Positions 33,711-46,700 are shown, counted from the stretch's first letter. The stretch is 64,000 bases of DNA from Acheta domesticus (GCA_031308135.1 JAHLJT010008756.1:74497821-74561820); one strand, 5' to 3'. The notes: generated by a model not told the origin, from the letters alone. Made by a program: numbers and translations.

Positions 33711-33844
33711 GGGCGTTCAGTAGATGTTTTTGCCCCGAAGGCGACTTCCAAACCCGAGGGTCTCTGGCCCGACTTCCAAACCCGAGGGCCTCTGGCCCGA
33801 GGGGTTGGAAGTCGCCTGAGGGGCAAAAACATCTAGTAACGCCC
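33711..33844. mobile_element. 134-bp palindromic MITE
   Basis: The ends are GGGCGTTCAGTAGATGTTTT and, on the other strand, GGGCGTTACTAGATGTTTTT, followed inward by GCCCC and GCGACTTCCAA on both strands. Almost the whole element is self-complementary. The middle contains CGACTTCCAAACCCGAGGG twice in direct orientation, so one arm carries an extra copy. No coding capacity and no clear target duplication. Confidence 0.75.
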
Positions 33845-33860
33845 GTGGTGCATACAAAAC

Positions 33861-34712
33861 TTTATGGTTTACTAGTTCGTTGCTGAATAAAACAAGAATT
33901 CGAAACATTTTATAATATTTCTTGCGTCTAAAGTGAAAAGACGCATTGTAACAGTAATTTGTCAATATGACGTCAGATAAACAAAACAAAGTGTATATCT
34001 AATTTCTATTGCATTATCATTATTGGACTGATTTGTTCGTACAAAATGAAAGAATATTGTGAAGTTCCTGTGGAAATTCTCGCAAAAGCTAACAAAACTA
34101 TGGACAGTGGTTTCCATTAAAATCTTGAGAAATATATAAAACTCTTTATGGTGTATTTGAGATTTACCAGCGTGAATAACAGTGTAATTTGCGCTGATGA
34201 AACGGTACTTTTAGGTTATTAGCGCCTATTGTCAAACGTTATTTAGAATATGTCAAAACACCAAAAAATAACATTTCGAGGATGTTAGCCGATGTGCCTT
34301 ATATATCTTATTACTATTACGAGTACCGCCACTAAAGAAGAATATAATTATGTCACTAAAAAAGATGGTACGTAACAGTGAAATGCGAGTGAATGATGGC
34401 AATTATAAGTTCACGGAAACATTTCAAAATTTCAATTTTCATATCAAATAAGCAAAACAAGGTTTATAACAATTTATTTTATTTATTTAAGCATTATGCC
34501 ATTTATTTATTGTATTTGCTTCCATCTTAACTTTACAAAATCGAATTCATAACTAAGTTCTGTGTGTTGAGTTGGTATAAGAGCGGGCCATAAAGTATTC
34601 AAAAGGCCCTAGGGCATAAAGAAGCGAAAAGGCCCGCAAGGGTATTAAGTATACCGTTACGTGTTTTATTTCAGGTCTGTAAACACACAGCAATGAACTA
34701 GTAAACCATAAA
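33861..34712. repeat. 25-bp inverted repeat pair 0.8 kb apart
   Basis: TTTATGGTTTACTAGTTCG at 33861 and its complement at 34688-34712 match over 25 bp with one mismatch, with further weak matching (TAAAACA) beyond. The left arm starts 16 bp after the palindromic MITE. The segment between is AT-rich with a stretch of GGCCC-containing words at 34595-34645. It may be one unrecognised element or two fragments of one family. Confidence 0.45.
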
Positions 34713-35395
34713 GAATATTTCAGTAGAGTAAAAACTGGTCCTGTGTGCGAGTTATCATTTAACAATTTTGACCAGTTTTGGAAAATGTCGTTTGAGCTTT
34801 TCTGAATATGCGCATATTTCAGGACATCACATAGAAAGCTTTCAGTTTTCGAGAATCTTCAAATCAAATCCTTTGAGGCACGTCCTCTCAAATACAAGGA
34901 AGATATAAAAACGCTCTTAATGTAACTATTAACGACGTAAAATAGATTTAAAAAAAACACATTCGTGTAATTATTTGAAATATGCGGTTGGTGTTGTCAT
35001 GTGATTCAAAGCATTTAGCTCTATACAAACATTAACAACAACAAAAATTGAAGCCGTTTTTGAGAAAATCTTGTTTTTTATGTTGCTTCACTTGCGTGAA
35101 ATATACTATTTAAAAATGTAGAGGACATTAATTAAAGGATTAATTAATTAAAGAATTAATTCAAATTTGGAACAATTTTTGAGAATTTTTTAAAAATTTT
35201 ATTAAATTATTATTAATTATTATTAATATTAAAGAATTAATTCAAATTTGGAACCAGTTTTGAGAAATTTTTTTAAATGTGAGACTTCACGTAAGTACAT
35301 AAAAGCAAATTATCCATTTCAAATTTACGCGGCCTCCACATTACTTAAATCGATTAGGGAATATCTATTTTAACAAATGTCGTGCCTACAGTTTA
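34713..35395. other. unassigned AT-rich sequence
   Basis: Contains two similar stretches, AAGAATTAATTCAAATTTGG at about 35151 and 35233, roughly 82 bp apart, each followed by AAC..TTTTGAGAA. Otherwise nothing recognised. Confidence 0.4.
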
Positions 35396-35407
35396 ACCGT
35401 TAACATT

Positions 35408-35500
35408 GTTCACGGACGGATGGCCGGAAAAACACGGACAGCCGGTCAGACAGACGGACATGCGGACCGACGGACGGACATGCGGACCGACGTAACATTT
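35408..35500. repeat. GGACGGACATGCGGACC tandem motif
   Basis: CGGACATGCGGACCGACGGA occurs twice, preceded by TTCACGGACGGATGGCCGG, which matches the CCGTCCGTGAAC motif at 11.9 kb in inverted orientation. It directly precedes the second foldback MITE. Confidence 0.6.
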
Positions 35501-35509
35501 TTAATCGTC

Positions 35510-35720
35510 ACTATACTTCGGTTTTTCTTTCTTAGTGCACAGGGGCGTGACAATAAAATGAAATATCTCACGGTATTTCGCGTCGTTGGTTGTGCCGCTA
35601 GGAGTCGCATGATCGCGATTCCCGGCGGCACAACGGAGAACGACGCGAAAAATATCGTGAGATATTCCATTTTGATGACGCACACCCGTGCGCCAAGAAA
35701 GAAAAATCGAAGTATACTAT
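35510..35720. mobile_element. foldback MITE, copy 2
   Basis: The two halves are inverted copies over about 100 bp with scattered mismatches, with the centre at ATCGCGAT near 35617. CTTCGGTTTTTCTTTCTTAG on the left matches CTTCGATTTTTCTTTCTTGG on the right. The inner part TCTCACGGTATTTCGCGTCG and GTCGCATGATCGC matches the foldback at 671-927, while the outer ends differ. Open frames in both directions are products of the palindrome. Confidence 0.75.
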
Positions 35721-36986
35721 TTTTTTTAGGCCACTCGAAAGTATTCATACCAAATATGAGAGTAATGACTCCAGCGGTTCTAAAGTTTTTGTTACCCATA
35801 GAAATATACTTTTATTTTTTAGCAACATTTTATGGTTTTACAAAGTTCATTTCACACTCTATATTGTTGGCTTAAAATAAACGTCTGCTAATAACTTAAT
35901 TCTATTTTTTTCAGAAATATTTTAGAACAGTGCATACTAACTTTTATATAAGAGTCTAGATTGGTTTAGGAGTTGAATTTCGTTTCTAAACCATTTTCTG
36001 GCTATCGCTATAAATGTACTTATTTAAAAATATCACTAGGCAAACATTTTTCACTTTTCTAAATATCCTGCAAAATAGCCGTTTCTTTATTTTATAAAAA
36101 AAGCAAATACCAAGTTGTTATTGACTAGCAATATGCATTAGAAACAACAGATTACGACACTGGTCACATACTATGCCCAATGTGGATATCGCTAGTTGCA
36201 AAATTAGGGGGACAATTATTTTCTTTATCATACTGTCATTGTTATATTTGACGCAAAAATATATACTCAAGCAGATAAACTTTTCTTTATCAGATTCTGC
36301 ACTAATTGTTTACCGAGTATGCACAATATTACGTATGGGTGAATTACATTGATGGGAGAAACTATGGGGAACGCGCTGGCCACATGCAGATACGGCAATG
36401 TCAAGGGGTGAACAGAAAGCAAAATAATCAACATGCTTATGATTATTCACTTTAAAAAATCAGAATAAATAAATGTTCCGCGAACATTTGTTACCTTGCT
36501 TTTTTTCTCATGCATAAGACAAATTGAAAATGCAAATTTCCCGTTTTCACAAACGTGTTTCCAGGTTTGAAAGAAAATTAAGAGAATATTTACACATTAA
36601 TGAATGAAGACATTAAAATAGGTCGAATCATTTTTTCAACGTACTTTGAGATGTCCCTTTTTACGTAGATTCACGAAAAACCACTATTTTTCTTGAATCG
36701 TGGTATCCTTTGCTTCGATCCAACTTCAAAACGAATGTCAAAACTCCTGCCGCAGTCGGGCCTCGAGAAAACAACCTACCAGTCAACAAAGCTTTAGTTG
36801 TGGGCTGGACAATATATCCGTATGCCATCGCAAATGTTTGCACAAATTTTACCGTTCAAATAAACGTCTTCGTCTCATTAAGTATTTACAATCTGATTAC
36901 TTAACACCGGAAAATTGCACATTTTGAACAAGTTCACCAATTTTTGTTGTAGTTTACTCATTGACTTACGTACATATATTCTTACT
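35721..36986. other. unassigned AT-rich sequence
   Basis: No feature recognised. Confidence 0.4.
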
Positions 36987-37947
36987 TTTATTTATTTGAT
37001 GCTCTTTATTTATTTATTTACTTAAGTGCTTAATTACCGATCTGGGCAGCTGAGTTGGCTAAGACAGACGTGCTTTACCAGTCTCAGTTCGCATCCCACC
37101 TGCGGCATGGAAGACCCCCCCCCCATCGTGTTACAACTCGAAAAGTTTTTATTTATTTGATGCTCTTTATTTATTTATTTACTTAAGTGCTTAATTACCG
37201 ATCTGGGCAGCTGAGTTGGCTAAGACAGACGTGCTTTACCAGTCTCAGTTCGCATCCCACCTGCGGCATGGAAGACCCCCCCCATCGTGTTACAACTCGA
37301 AAAGTTTTTATTTATTTGATGCTCTTTATTTATTTATTTATTTACTTAAGTGCTTAATTACCGATCTGGGCAGCTGAGTTGGCTAAGACAGACGTGCTTT
37401 ACCAGTCTCAGTTCGCATCCCACCTGCGGCATGGAAGACCCCCCCCATCGTGTTACAACTCGAAAAGTTTTTATTTATTTGATGCTCTTTATTTATTTAT
37501 TTATTTACTTAAGTGCTTAATTACCGATCTGGGCAGCTGAGTTGGCTAAGACAGACGTGCTTTACCAGTCTCAGTTCGCATCCCACCTGCGGCATGGAAG
37601 ACCCCCCCCATCGTGTTACAACTCGAAAAGTTTTTATTTATTTGATGCTCTTTATTTATTTATTTACTTAAGTGCTTAATTACCGATCTGGGCAGCTGAG
37701 TTGGCTAAGACAGACGTGCTTTACCAGTCTCAGTTCGCATCCCACCTGCGGCATGGAAGACCCCCCCATCGTGTTACAACTCGAAAAGTTTTTATTTATT
37801 TGATGCTCTTTATTTATTTATTTACTTAAGTGCTTAATTACCGATCTGGGCAGCTGAGTTGGCTAAGACAGACGTGCTTTACCAGTCTCAGTTCGCATCC
37901 CACCTGCGGCATGGAAGACCCCCCCCCCATCGTGTTACAACTCGAAA
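36987..37947 (+). repeat. six-copy tandem array of a tRNA-like SINE unit
   Basis: The unit is about 160 bp and starts TTTATTTGATGCTCTTTATT. GATCTGGGCAGCTGAG begins at 37039, 37200, 37363, 37526, 37685 and 37843, giving spacings of 161, 163, 163, 159 and 158. Each unit has an A box (GGCAGCTGAGTTGGCTAAGAC), a B box (AGTTCGCATCC) about 45 bp on, a C-run of variable length, and a TTTA-rich tail. Copies are nearly identical apart from the C-run and the number of TTTA units, so the amplification is recent. The unit looks like a short tRNA-derived SINE multiplied in tandem. Whether any copy is transcribed by RNA polymerase III is unknown. Confidence 0.9.
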
Positions 37948-37976
37948 AGTTGTAACACGATGGGGGGGTGTCTTCC
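37913..37976. repeat. hairpin closing the SINE array
   Basis: Positions 37913-37942 and 37948-37976 are inverted copies around the 5-base loop CGAAA. The right arm (GTTGTAACACGATGGGGG) is the reverse complement of the end of the last array unit. The array therefore stops in a template-switch or fold-back junction. Confidence 0.9.
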
Positions 37977-38018
37977 GACCACCATGAATTATTCCGAACT
38001 TTTCTTGCTTCTACCGTA

Positions 38019-38465
38019 GCTTCTGTGGGTCAGGGCATCAACTGATGTCACTGCATTGACTCTGATCGGAAGTTCTTAGGGCTCGAGTCCCGACAGTGGC
38101 AAGATTTTCGACACCAGCTAGATAACTATGTCGAACTCAACTACTGCCCTGAGAATTCTACCAGCCGGCTGCTCTGATCGGTAGTTTCCCGTGGTTTCTA
38201 CGATCGATACCAGGCGAATGCCGGAACAGGACCTTAAGAGACAGACTATGGCCCACGTGTGAACTTTTCTTCCTCTTCCTTGTTCTATCCTCACCTGTAC
38301 TAACACATACGTAGACGGTATACACTACCATACATGACGGGAGCTTAGATCTTCTTCCGGATGCGATCCATTCGCTGGTGGGAGATACCTCAATGTGGGA
38401 AACCCCGCAAGCCGACGTGGAGGTTGAGGTCGGATCTCACCGTCCAGTGGAGGAAGAACACCCCT
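38019..38465 (+). mobile_element. long tRNA-derived SINE, copy B
   Basis: The head carries GTGGGTCAGGGCATCAAC (A box-like) and GGGCTCGAGTCCCGACAG (B box, near 38081). The body aligns over its length with the minus-strand copy at 23688-24170, with small indels. Divergence is substantial, so neither is recent. It begins about 40 bp after the hairpin that ends the tandem array. Confidence 0.75.
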
Positions 38466-40888
38466 CGTGATAGCTCATTATCTATCACCTTTCAACTGAA
38501 AATCGTAACCTTCATTCACCTCATTCCTCTTCTCTTATATGAACGTGAAGAAGTGAGGGGCAAGGGACCACGGATTGCAGCGTCAATGCCACTGACAACG
38601 AATGGGAAGACTGATAGTACCGTGGGGCCGGGCCGGGCCTGGAGCAAACAGACTCAACCGGGGGATGGGGTCTATCTGTAGGCACGGAAAGGTGAAAAAG
38701 ACGTAAAACAGTTATACATTCTTGTACATAAAAATGTAATTTTATTCATACGTTTTCGAGAAAGTATGTTTCAATTCCTTGATATTTGGCATCCGAGGGC
38801 TAGCGAGCCACATCGGCACTAAGGACAGGTTGAACAGGAAGGATAGGCACCGCGGAGGGCCCCACGTGGCGGAAACAGTTTTAGCCGGGGTGGGTGGGTG
38901 GAAAGATGCAAATACCTAGAACAGGAATACAGACATTAATGATTCGTCTATTTGTGCACGCATTTCGATGAGTTTGGGACTACTGTGCGCCGCTCCCAGA
39001 CGCCGAAACCGCGGACGACAGCCAAGTAGCGGGCTGCGGGCTGCAGGTGCTTCCGCCGTCGCCGACGCCATCGGACAGTGGGTCAGAAGACTTGACTGGC
39101 GTTTTTACTGTAATTTCAAAACAACCGTTCCAACTAACGAAAGAGAAAGACAAGTGGAAAGAATGAATGAAACCTCGTTAGACGTGAGAATGGTTCGATA
39201 GGTTTCTGGCCTCACTAAGTTCTATATGATACAAAGAAAAAAATTGTGTAACTTTTAATCTGAACTACCCTTTACTCCAACTCACGTCTCATATCTGTTC
39301 ATTAATATTTGTAGGCTTTTGAAAAAAAACCTGCGAAGTTTTGTTCGTAAAATGGTCAAAATTGCATTTTTCATCTCGAACTCATCTGAAAAATTTCTTC
39401 TCCGAAAGATCTTTCTTTAGTTTTGAAAAGTGTTAGTAGTCGCAGGGTGTCCCAACTGGACTGTAGGTTGGTCCAACTCCTTGAAGCCACAGTCCTTCAC
39501 AGCATTCTTTGCAATCCGGACAGTAAGCACAAATGCATTGTCATGAAGCCACCATGAGATTTCGTGCACAGCATCCAACTCTAGTACCTCTGTCCATAAA
39601 ACTGACGGAGATGTGTCCTGCAATCTTATTACATTACAACACTGAAAGACAAGTCTACCTACTATTGTTCCGAAGGTTTTTCCGTTGATGAGCGTTATCT
39701 TGGGCAGGCCGGAAACTTATGGAATGTATATTCATAATAATTTGATGAATCAGTCTATCCATATTTTAGAGTTTTTATCCAAATGACTGTTGCCCAGGTT
39801 AAGTATTTTTTGCAAAAACAATATGTGTAAAATAGTCATTTAGTAATCAATGATATTAAGTAAAACATATTTTGAGTAAACGTTGTTTAATGTAGTTTTA
39901 CAAAGAATATAAAATTGCAGTAAAGGTGTATAAAAATTATAATAATTACTATTATTATTATTCTAACAATATTATTATAATTTGAAGGGAGGTAAATGGT
40001 TGGTATTCAAAAATACCCTTCTGTATTTTTGAGGAGTAGTATATCGCTGACTAAATTTCTCAGCGATATTCTCTCTCAAATAAATTAGTAGGTAGTTGTT
40101 TGAAGTACATTTTCTCCAAAAAGCATTAAATGTACATTGTTTTATCAGAAACATGTTTTTAGAGCAAACAATCGTTTAGTTAGCAGTAGATGATTTTATT
40201 GCATTATGTAAGGATTTCGAAATGACATTTACAATTTTTACTTTTTTTTATTTTTACGTTGAATGAATAAGAACAGTCAAATTTAAAAGACCTGTTTTTA
40301 TTTCTCCCTAAGCCCGTTATTCTCCCGGGGTCAACTTTGTCCCACAATGCGCGCCCTTTCGCCAACTGGCTTTCGATCTCGGCTTCTGCGAGTGCCAAAG
40401 AAAGCGAAACGTGGTCCGCCGCCGGACGACAGGTGCGTCGCTGCGTCTATAGCGCGCTACAACGCCTGCGGAGGCGCAACAGGATGACGCATTGTGTTTT
40501 TTCTTTTTTATACATTTACCTGTCTCCTGTCTCTTAGGAGATATTAGAAAACGCGGGAGCGTACGTTCGCCGCATGCCGCAATTGTGATTTTGCGGTTGT
40601 CTGGGAAAGAATTGATCTTGAACACTTATCGCTCCGCTACTCGTCGGAACCCTGCTGGGACGAATTTACTTGCATTTGAATACCCCAACATCAGAAAACC
40701 AAATTCTAAAACTAAAGGAAAGAAATATCATTTAATAAACAGGATATACATAATAAGATAAGTTCATAGCTCTTTTCGTAAAAAAAAAGATAAAAAATAT
40801 CGCGCACAATGCGGTGTCAAGGATTCTGCGGGCATAGCCATCGAACACCAATACTCGTGAGACCGTAGGCTTTAGCGGCTGGAGTCAG
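38466..40888. other. unassigned sequence, GC-richer at 38580-39090
   Basis: No gene recognised. The moderately GC-rich part has only short frames without motifs. A 77-codon frame at 38968-39201 and a 102-codon minus-strand frame at 40317-40625 carry no recognisable domain. Confidence 0.35.
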
Positions 40889-41044
40889 TAGCTACTTGGC
40901 TGTCCGGAAGACGCCGCGTCGTAGGCCCAGGTGCCAACGTTTTTACTCAGGCGCATTTCGCCCTGAGGAAGGTCGCAGTATAGTGGCTGAAACGTTCGCA
41001 CCTGTGCCTGGGACGTGGCGTCTACCGGATAGCAAAGTAACTAC
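40889..41044. mobile_element. palindromic element with hammerhead-like core, copy 2
   Basis: GCTACTTGGCTGTCCGGAAG at the left mirrors the right end (CTACCGGATAGCAAAGTAAC read in reverse complement), with ACGCCGCGTC..CCAGGTGC words inverted on both sides. The middle reads CTGAGGA, a weak stem, then GAAACGTT. It shares ends and core with 47286-47462. Non-coding. Confidence 0.75.
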
Positions 41045-42119
41045 CAATGCTCGTGGTTTACGTGGTAAACGTGGACTGTTTACGGCGTCTGCGGTTTGTG
41101 TTATGGTATTTATTTATTTGCGTTAAACTGATGACATCATTAGTAATTCCGATGACAGCATTAGTTATAATTCTTCTTAGGCCACACGAAATCCGATACT
41201 TGTGTAGGTGAGTACAGGGTTCTCTTGCGCCTGTATGGTGGTAATATTGCTAAATTACACAGATGATAGCGCGGGGTACGCAAATCCCCCGAAGCAATAA
41301 TTGTAAATCTACAACTTGCACATTGCTCCAATAACGTGAATGTGCCACTTGCAAATTGCTACAATTACGTGCAACAAAGCAAAATGTATTTCTTACATTC
41401 AATTTGAAAATTGAAGAATATATAAACTGGTTTGCGTTAGTACCATCTGGGAAGTAACCAGAAAAATGAAATAGACCATGAGGTATTCCATGATCACCAT
41501 TTTTTTCGATGACTAATACTTGAATGTGCCTGAGATAGGACAAATATTACAAATGTTCCACATTGATCACTTCTAAACTTAATTATCATTAATATTGATA
41601 ATAAATGTGTAGACTCTACTTGTATTCTGTGATTAATGCCTGAAAGAATTCCAATTGAAACATTTGACATTTAAAAATAAATCCGTCTCCTGATTGTTGA
41701 CTTCTTTTTTTCGATGACGATGCATTAATCCTGCGCGATCTATAATAATTTAAACAATTTTTTAAAGTACAAAATAATATTGTTTACATTTTTTCATCCA
41801 ATTATTGTATTCTGAAAATAACTTTAAATGGGTACCGTAATACCATTTTTTAACAAATGTTATTTCAATATACAATTCCCGTCTTGTTTTACACTTATTA
41901 TGTATTCAAGGCACCCAGTTCGAATAACAAGCTTTCAAACTGATGACTATTGCAAGACCAACATCGCGAAGTGAAGAAAAAATGAAGAATATTGCCTTCT
42001 AGACAACGGCCAACCCGGCGCTGCAGGTGATGTGCATTAAATGGTGAATTTCGAAAGAGCCGAGACCGTTGGCACGGTGGCCTACAAACGCAGTTGCTCC
42101 GTTGGCGTTATTTACTGCC
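41045..42119. other. unassigned AT-rich sequence
   Basis: No feature recognised. Confidence 0.4.
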
Positions 42120-42160
42120 GGGAAGCGAGGAGAGGAGCAAATGCACTGCGGACGCCGTCG

Positions 42161-42210
42161 CCCCGCCCCGCCCCGCCCCGCCCCGCCCCGCCCCGCCCCG
42201 CCCCGCCCCG
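42161..42210. repeat. (CCCCG)10 microsatellite in a CpG-rich patch
   Basis: Ten perfect CCCCG units lie within a GC-rich stretch (about 42120-42310). The minus strand (GGGGC)n can form G-quadruplexes. Open frames across it are repeat artefacts. Confidence 0.95.
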
Positions 42211-42319
42211 CGCCGTGCCGCGCCGCACCGTTGCGTTCTTCGCCCGTAAAACCTTGCGCGCGGCAGGTGCTGGCAGCGAAGGTCAGGAGGTCGACGCCGC
42301 GCCGTTTCGCCTTCTGCTA

Positions 42320-43300
42320 TTCTGTGACAGTGTGTTTCAAAAATAATATTTGTGGATATTCGACGTACACTCGGGGAAGAAGAACATTTTTTTGCCAACT
42401 TTGATCTCAAAAATGCCTGTTTTTTGTTTTTAATTAGGTTGTTTGTTTGTTTGTATCATTGTACGCTCCCTGCTCGTTTTTGTGTTTTGTTTTCTGTTTG
42501 GGGGTACCATGAAGCAAGTAAGGAAGTATCACCTTCCCTGTCTCAAAAAGCAACGCAATAAATTGCCTGACCATTAAACCCATGTTTAATTTGAAAGTTA
42601 TTAATAAATATTGCGTAATTAGAAATATATCCGTAAAATTAAATTGGCTGGGTAGAAATAAATTATATTTTTAATCATTCAACTCTTCAAATATCTTTTT
42701 CGAAAACGTTCTTGCTCTCTTCACTTCTTGAATTGCTACTCTAACTGTACGTAGGAGGCCAATGAATAATTAATACAATCGATAACGGGTCCTTGATAAT
42801 ATCTGCACTTTTCATGAAAATCGGCGCGCGAGGTCTTTAAAGAATACGTTTCCTGGAAAACATTCGGAGTGCGGTGATTTCGAAGTCGTCAGCCTTCGGA
42901 TATTTACCGAAGTAGGTGCCCTTCATTCTTGGGATGTAACCGAATGAAATAACCCGTTGTTGTGTGAGAAGATAAGATACTCTTTTTTATGAGATGAGAG
43001 CCTCCCTCCGCGACTATTGTCAAAGTAACTGAAGTCACCCGAAAAATGTGTTCCTGGAAATTGACGTGAATAGTCAATATTTACTTTTATCGACGAGATA
43101 ACGCTGATAATAGCTGTATCGATCTCAAACCGACGTTTCACCACAGTTGCAATCATGAATATTTCGCACATGCCGTGTTCGGAAATTAGTATGTAGGTTT
43201 GGACTTTTAATCGATCCCTTTTAAGCAATGCAAGAGGCTTTCGGGCGTAGGCGTCCGCAGCAGCCTAAAACGAGAAAGTGACCAATTATTATTTTGGGCC
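42320..43300. other. unassigned AT-rich sequence
   Basis: No gene recognised. Confidence 0.4.
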
Positions 43301-43309
43301 CTCCTTTCC

Positions 43310-43485
43310 ATAAACGTTTTTATTCACATGGCATTTTACTAGTAAATAAATAAATTACAATTGTATTTGAATGATACAATTAACAAATTCAATGTATTTT
43401 ATGTTGAACCATTTGCAACGATTGTCAGATGGCTTGAAAATCTCTTCCCTAAATGTATAACGAATTCCCCAAATTGTCGGGGTAA
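43310..43485 (-). repeat. diverged interspersed repeat, mate at 61.7 kb
   Basis: CATGGCATTTTACTAGTAAAT, AACCATTTGCAACGATTG, AGATGGCTTGAAAAT and CCCCAAATTGTCGGGGTAAA occur in the same order as near-identical words at 61676-61866. At 61.7 kb the repeat continues into a tRNA-like head on the minus strand. Here the head is not evident. Confidence 0.55.
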
Positions 43486-46400
43486 AAAGGTTTTATTGAA
43501 ATAAAATATCTTATTACGAAAAAAGCTGAAAGGCCCCCTTTCAAAATTTTTAGGTTGGTCATGTCCCCTTTCCCTGCATACACACCTGTGATTTCGATGA
43601 TTAATTAGCAGCCTGGCATTTTTAGAGATTCGTTACTCACAGTGCTCGTTGAGAACCTACTATATTTGTAACATGAGAAGTAGTTGCAGGGAATTTATAG
43701 TAGTAATTGGTTTTGTTCTTCCAGCATGTCAAAAAATTCCGGTTGTGAGGTGAGAATCTTCGATAGTTCTCGTCCTAATTAAATTCTGTATTCGCTCAGA
43801 AACGAGAAGAATTCTATAAAAAATCTCATTAATGCGAATTGAAATCTTTGTTGTAGTCCACCTTGTCAGCGAAAACAGAGCAAAAATGGATAGTGCTGGG
43901 AGCCATGGAGTGGAACACCAGAAATTCTCAAATAATAAAAGATTTTTCTGTTCACTCGTGCTCCCAAGAAGCTATCAAATCGTCATAATTGTATCTGGTC
44001 CTGAAGAGTTAGTTGAATCCTTGGGAATTCTCTCGAAAGATAGCCAGGAAATTCCAATCGCTATTGATTCCGTTAATTATTCTATCTATTGTAAAAGGAA
44101 AAAGCGACGTAAAAATTCAATGATATTTTCAAAACTACAAAAAGAAATCGAGTAATGAGGTTCTTCTTTCCTAATAATTGATTCATTTATAGAAGTAAAC
44201 AATTACTCATGTATGTGTTTAGAATGAAAATTAATGAAGTACACACGAAAATTTCGAGTTAGGAAGTTTGATTATTTTTCTGTCTGCAGTTCTTTTCGGG
44301 CCAATTTTCTTTTCTTTTCTCTTTTCTTTTCCTGCCAGGCGTTCGCAAACCGGCCCTACAAGTGGTGCGCGTGTGGAGGTGAAGGTTATCACTCGCTGGC
44401 CTGCTAGCCTACAGACGGGCGTCGCTGCACAGTGGAACGACGAACCACTTAACGTAGCAGAAATTAAAAGTAATTTATAACACAAGACAATGCAGTATCA
44501 TTATCGTGTGTAATGTTTTAGGTCTTCCATTTATTAGGGTACAATATAAGAAAACTCTCCTGAGGTTACGTTAGGTTAAAGAATTTCGTGCCCTGCAGCA
44601 AGGAACCCTTGCCAGAAAAGTGAATAATTGTTTATTACCTGGTGAGAATAGACACAATAAAATATTAATTATTAAGAAGCGTTGTTTAATATAATGAAAT
44701 ACCAGAAATAAAATTTTACAAGTAAATGTTATAAAGCAAGTACATTTCCGAATTTACTGGATAATCTGGGGAATAAATCCTAATGTGAAAGAAATCAAAG
44801 AAATTAAGTTGGAGATAAATGTGCTTAAAGTTTTTGGCTGTGAGATGCAGGAACCACACACTTACTAATTGATGAATTAAGAACTGAGCATTATTAAAAG
44901 AATTCATGGAAGAACTGTAAATAATAATTGTTTAAAAATATTATAAAATACGGGCATAACTCAAAATTTGTATATTCGGGTTGCGAGAGTACTGCAGCAC
45001 TTAAACGATGTGTTAAGGAGATTAATTGGACGGGTAACAATGGATATAAACAATAGGATTGTTATATTTGATAAAATCAATTTTTTTATTTCATTCCCAA
45101 ATCCTAACTAAAAAATATAAAAAAAACTGGTAAAAACAAAAACGAATTCGCAAAATAAATACCCGTACCGGTAAGGGATAGAAGTTTTAAATGACAATTA
45201 AGTGTTTGGTGTTTGGAAAACTTAGAGACAAACTTTATTTTCCAAACTTTTATTTAAAAACTGGTTCACTAATGTTTTGGGGGTTGCGTATTATGAATAT
45301 TGAACGTTCCTCAGTTGTGCGACAGGTATTTCGCGCGACCCAGCGTGTGGTTCTGAATCATCTAAGCCCTCGGGGCTTCCAGAGCCAATGGACTGGTTGG
45401 AGCTCAACACGCGCTCCGGCTCTATCTCAAACTGGAAGCGAAACGCACCATCTAGAATGGTCTATATATTTCTGTGTCTATTTATTCATTTGTATATTTA
45501 AATCAATAAGGGTTTTCGTTTATAAAGATATTTAGCTTACTACTCAACCAAATTTGTTGATTTATGCTTTAAATGAAAGTTAATTGGCCCCAGATGGGTA
45601 ATAGGTTTTGCAGTATCAATGATAAATGTTAATAATATCTTAATAGAAAGAACGCTTATTTGCAGTCATTTTTTTTTGTTCTGCGAGTTGCACTCGATCG
45701 TCTCATGGATCGAGCAGTTTCCTCACAGATTCCTCACATGGCTCGAGCAAGTCTGTGAGTCTGGTTGTAGTAATGTTTACTTTGTTACAGAATGTCAGCC
45801 TACAATATACCTGAATAATCAGGCTGTGTGGTCCACGTACGGTTAATTTCCCCCTTGTGTATTTTACTGAAGACAATGCTTCTGAGATATTGCTCCAATA
45901 ACTTGAAATCCCCTGAACTTGATGCTTGGTTTAATCTAAACAAATACATTGAAATCAAAAGTATTTTCTTCTACATTGAAATATGGGTTAATTATGTTGG
46001 GACTACAAAGGCAATAGGTGCTGGAATACAAGGAAAATGTGTAAAACTCTTGGGTTTACAAAATAGTCTCTTCTGTGAATTTTTTCTCAATTACCATCAA
46101 ATTTTGACCCGTTTCCACTAGTACTCATTTATTCATCGACGTTTGCCGTTTCTAATATCATTTGTTTTCAACCGTTCCGCATATTTTACTTTGAAGTAAA
46201 AGCGATGGGAAATCGTTTAACAAATACGTAATTTTCGTTCAAAATCGTTATTTTTGAACCCCTTCCCCTGTGTAAAATTTCGCAACTAAAATCTTCTAAG
46301 CCTGCAAGAGTAGAGCAGAATTCATACATATCATGAATCTCTCTTTCCAACTGATAGAGGTACAAACATTTAATGTCTGTAGTATAACAAATAATTAAAC

Positions 46401-46700
46401 GGTGTATGAAGGAAAGAAAATAGTGAACCTACTGTGTTAAATTATTTTTAACTATATCTGTTCATCTAAAAAATCTATCACAAATACATTTGTAGCGTAA
46501 TCACAAAATTAAAAAAATGGGTTGTTTCTCTAATTCGTAGAAGAATGAAAAAAAAGTGCAACATTTGCTTTATTCCCGCAAACATTGTATGTACTGACAG
46601 TGCATTTCGCATTGGTCGCTCTCCCAGGTTATTTATTCACGTTTTTTCCTCGGTAAAATACGTTTTTGAAACATTTTTTGGTCTAAAACAAATTAAATAA
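43486..46700. other. unassigned sequence
   Basis: About 3.2 kb without recognised genes. A 107-codon plus-strand frame (43832-44155) has a lysine-rich end and no motif. The GC-richer parts at 44330-44450 and 45340-45440 show nothing identifiable. Confidence 0.35.

Noticed and set aside
35420..35875. Open frames of 117-151 codons around the foldback element
   Set aside because: They follow the palindrome in both directions and contain no protein motif.
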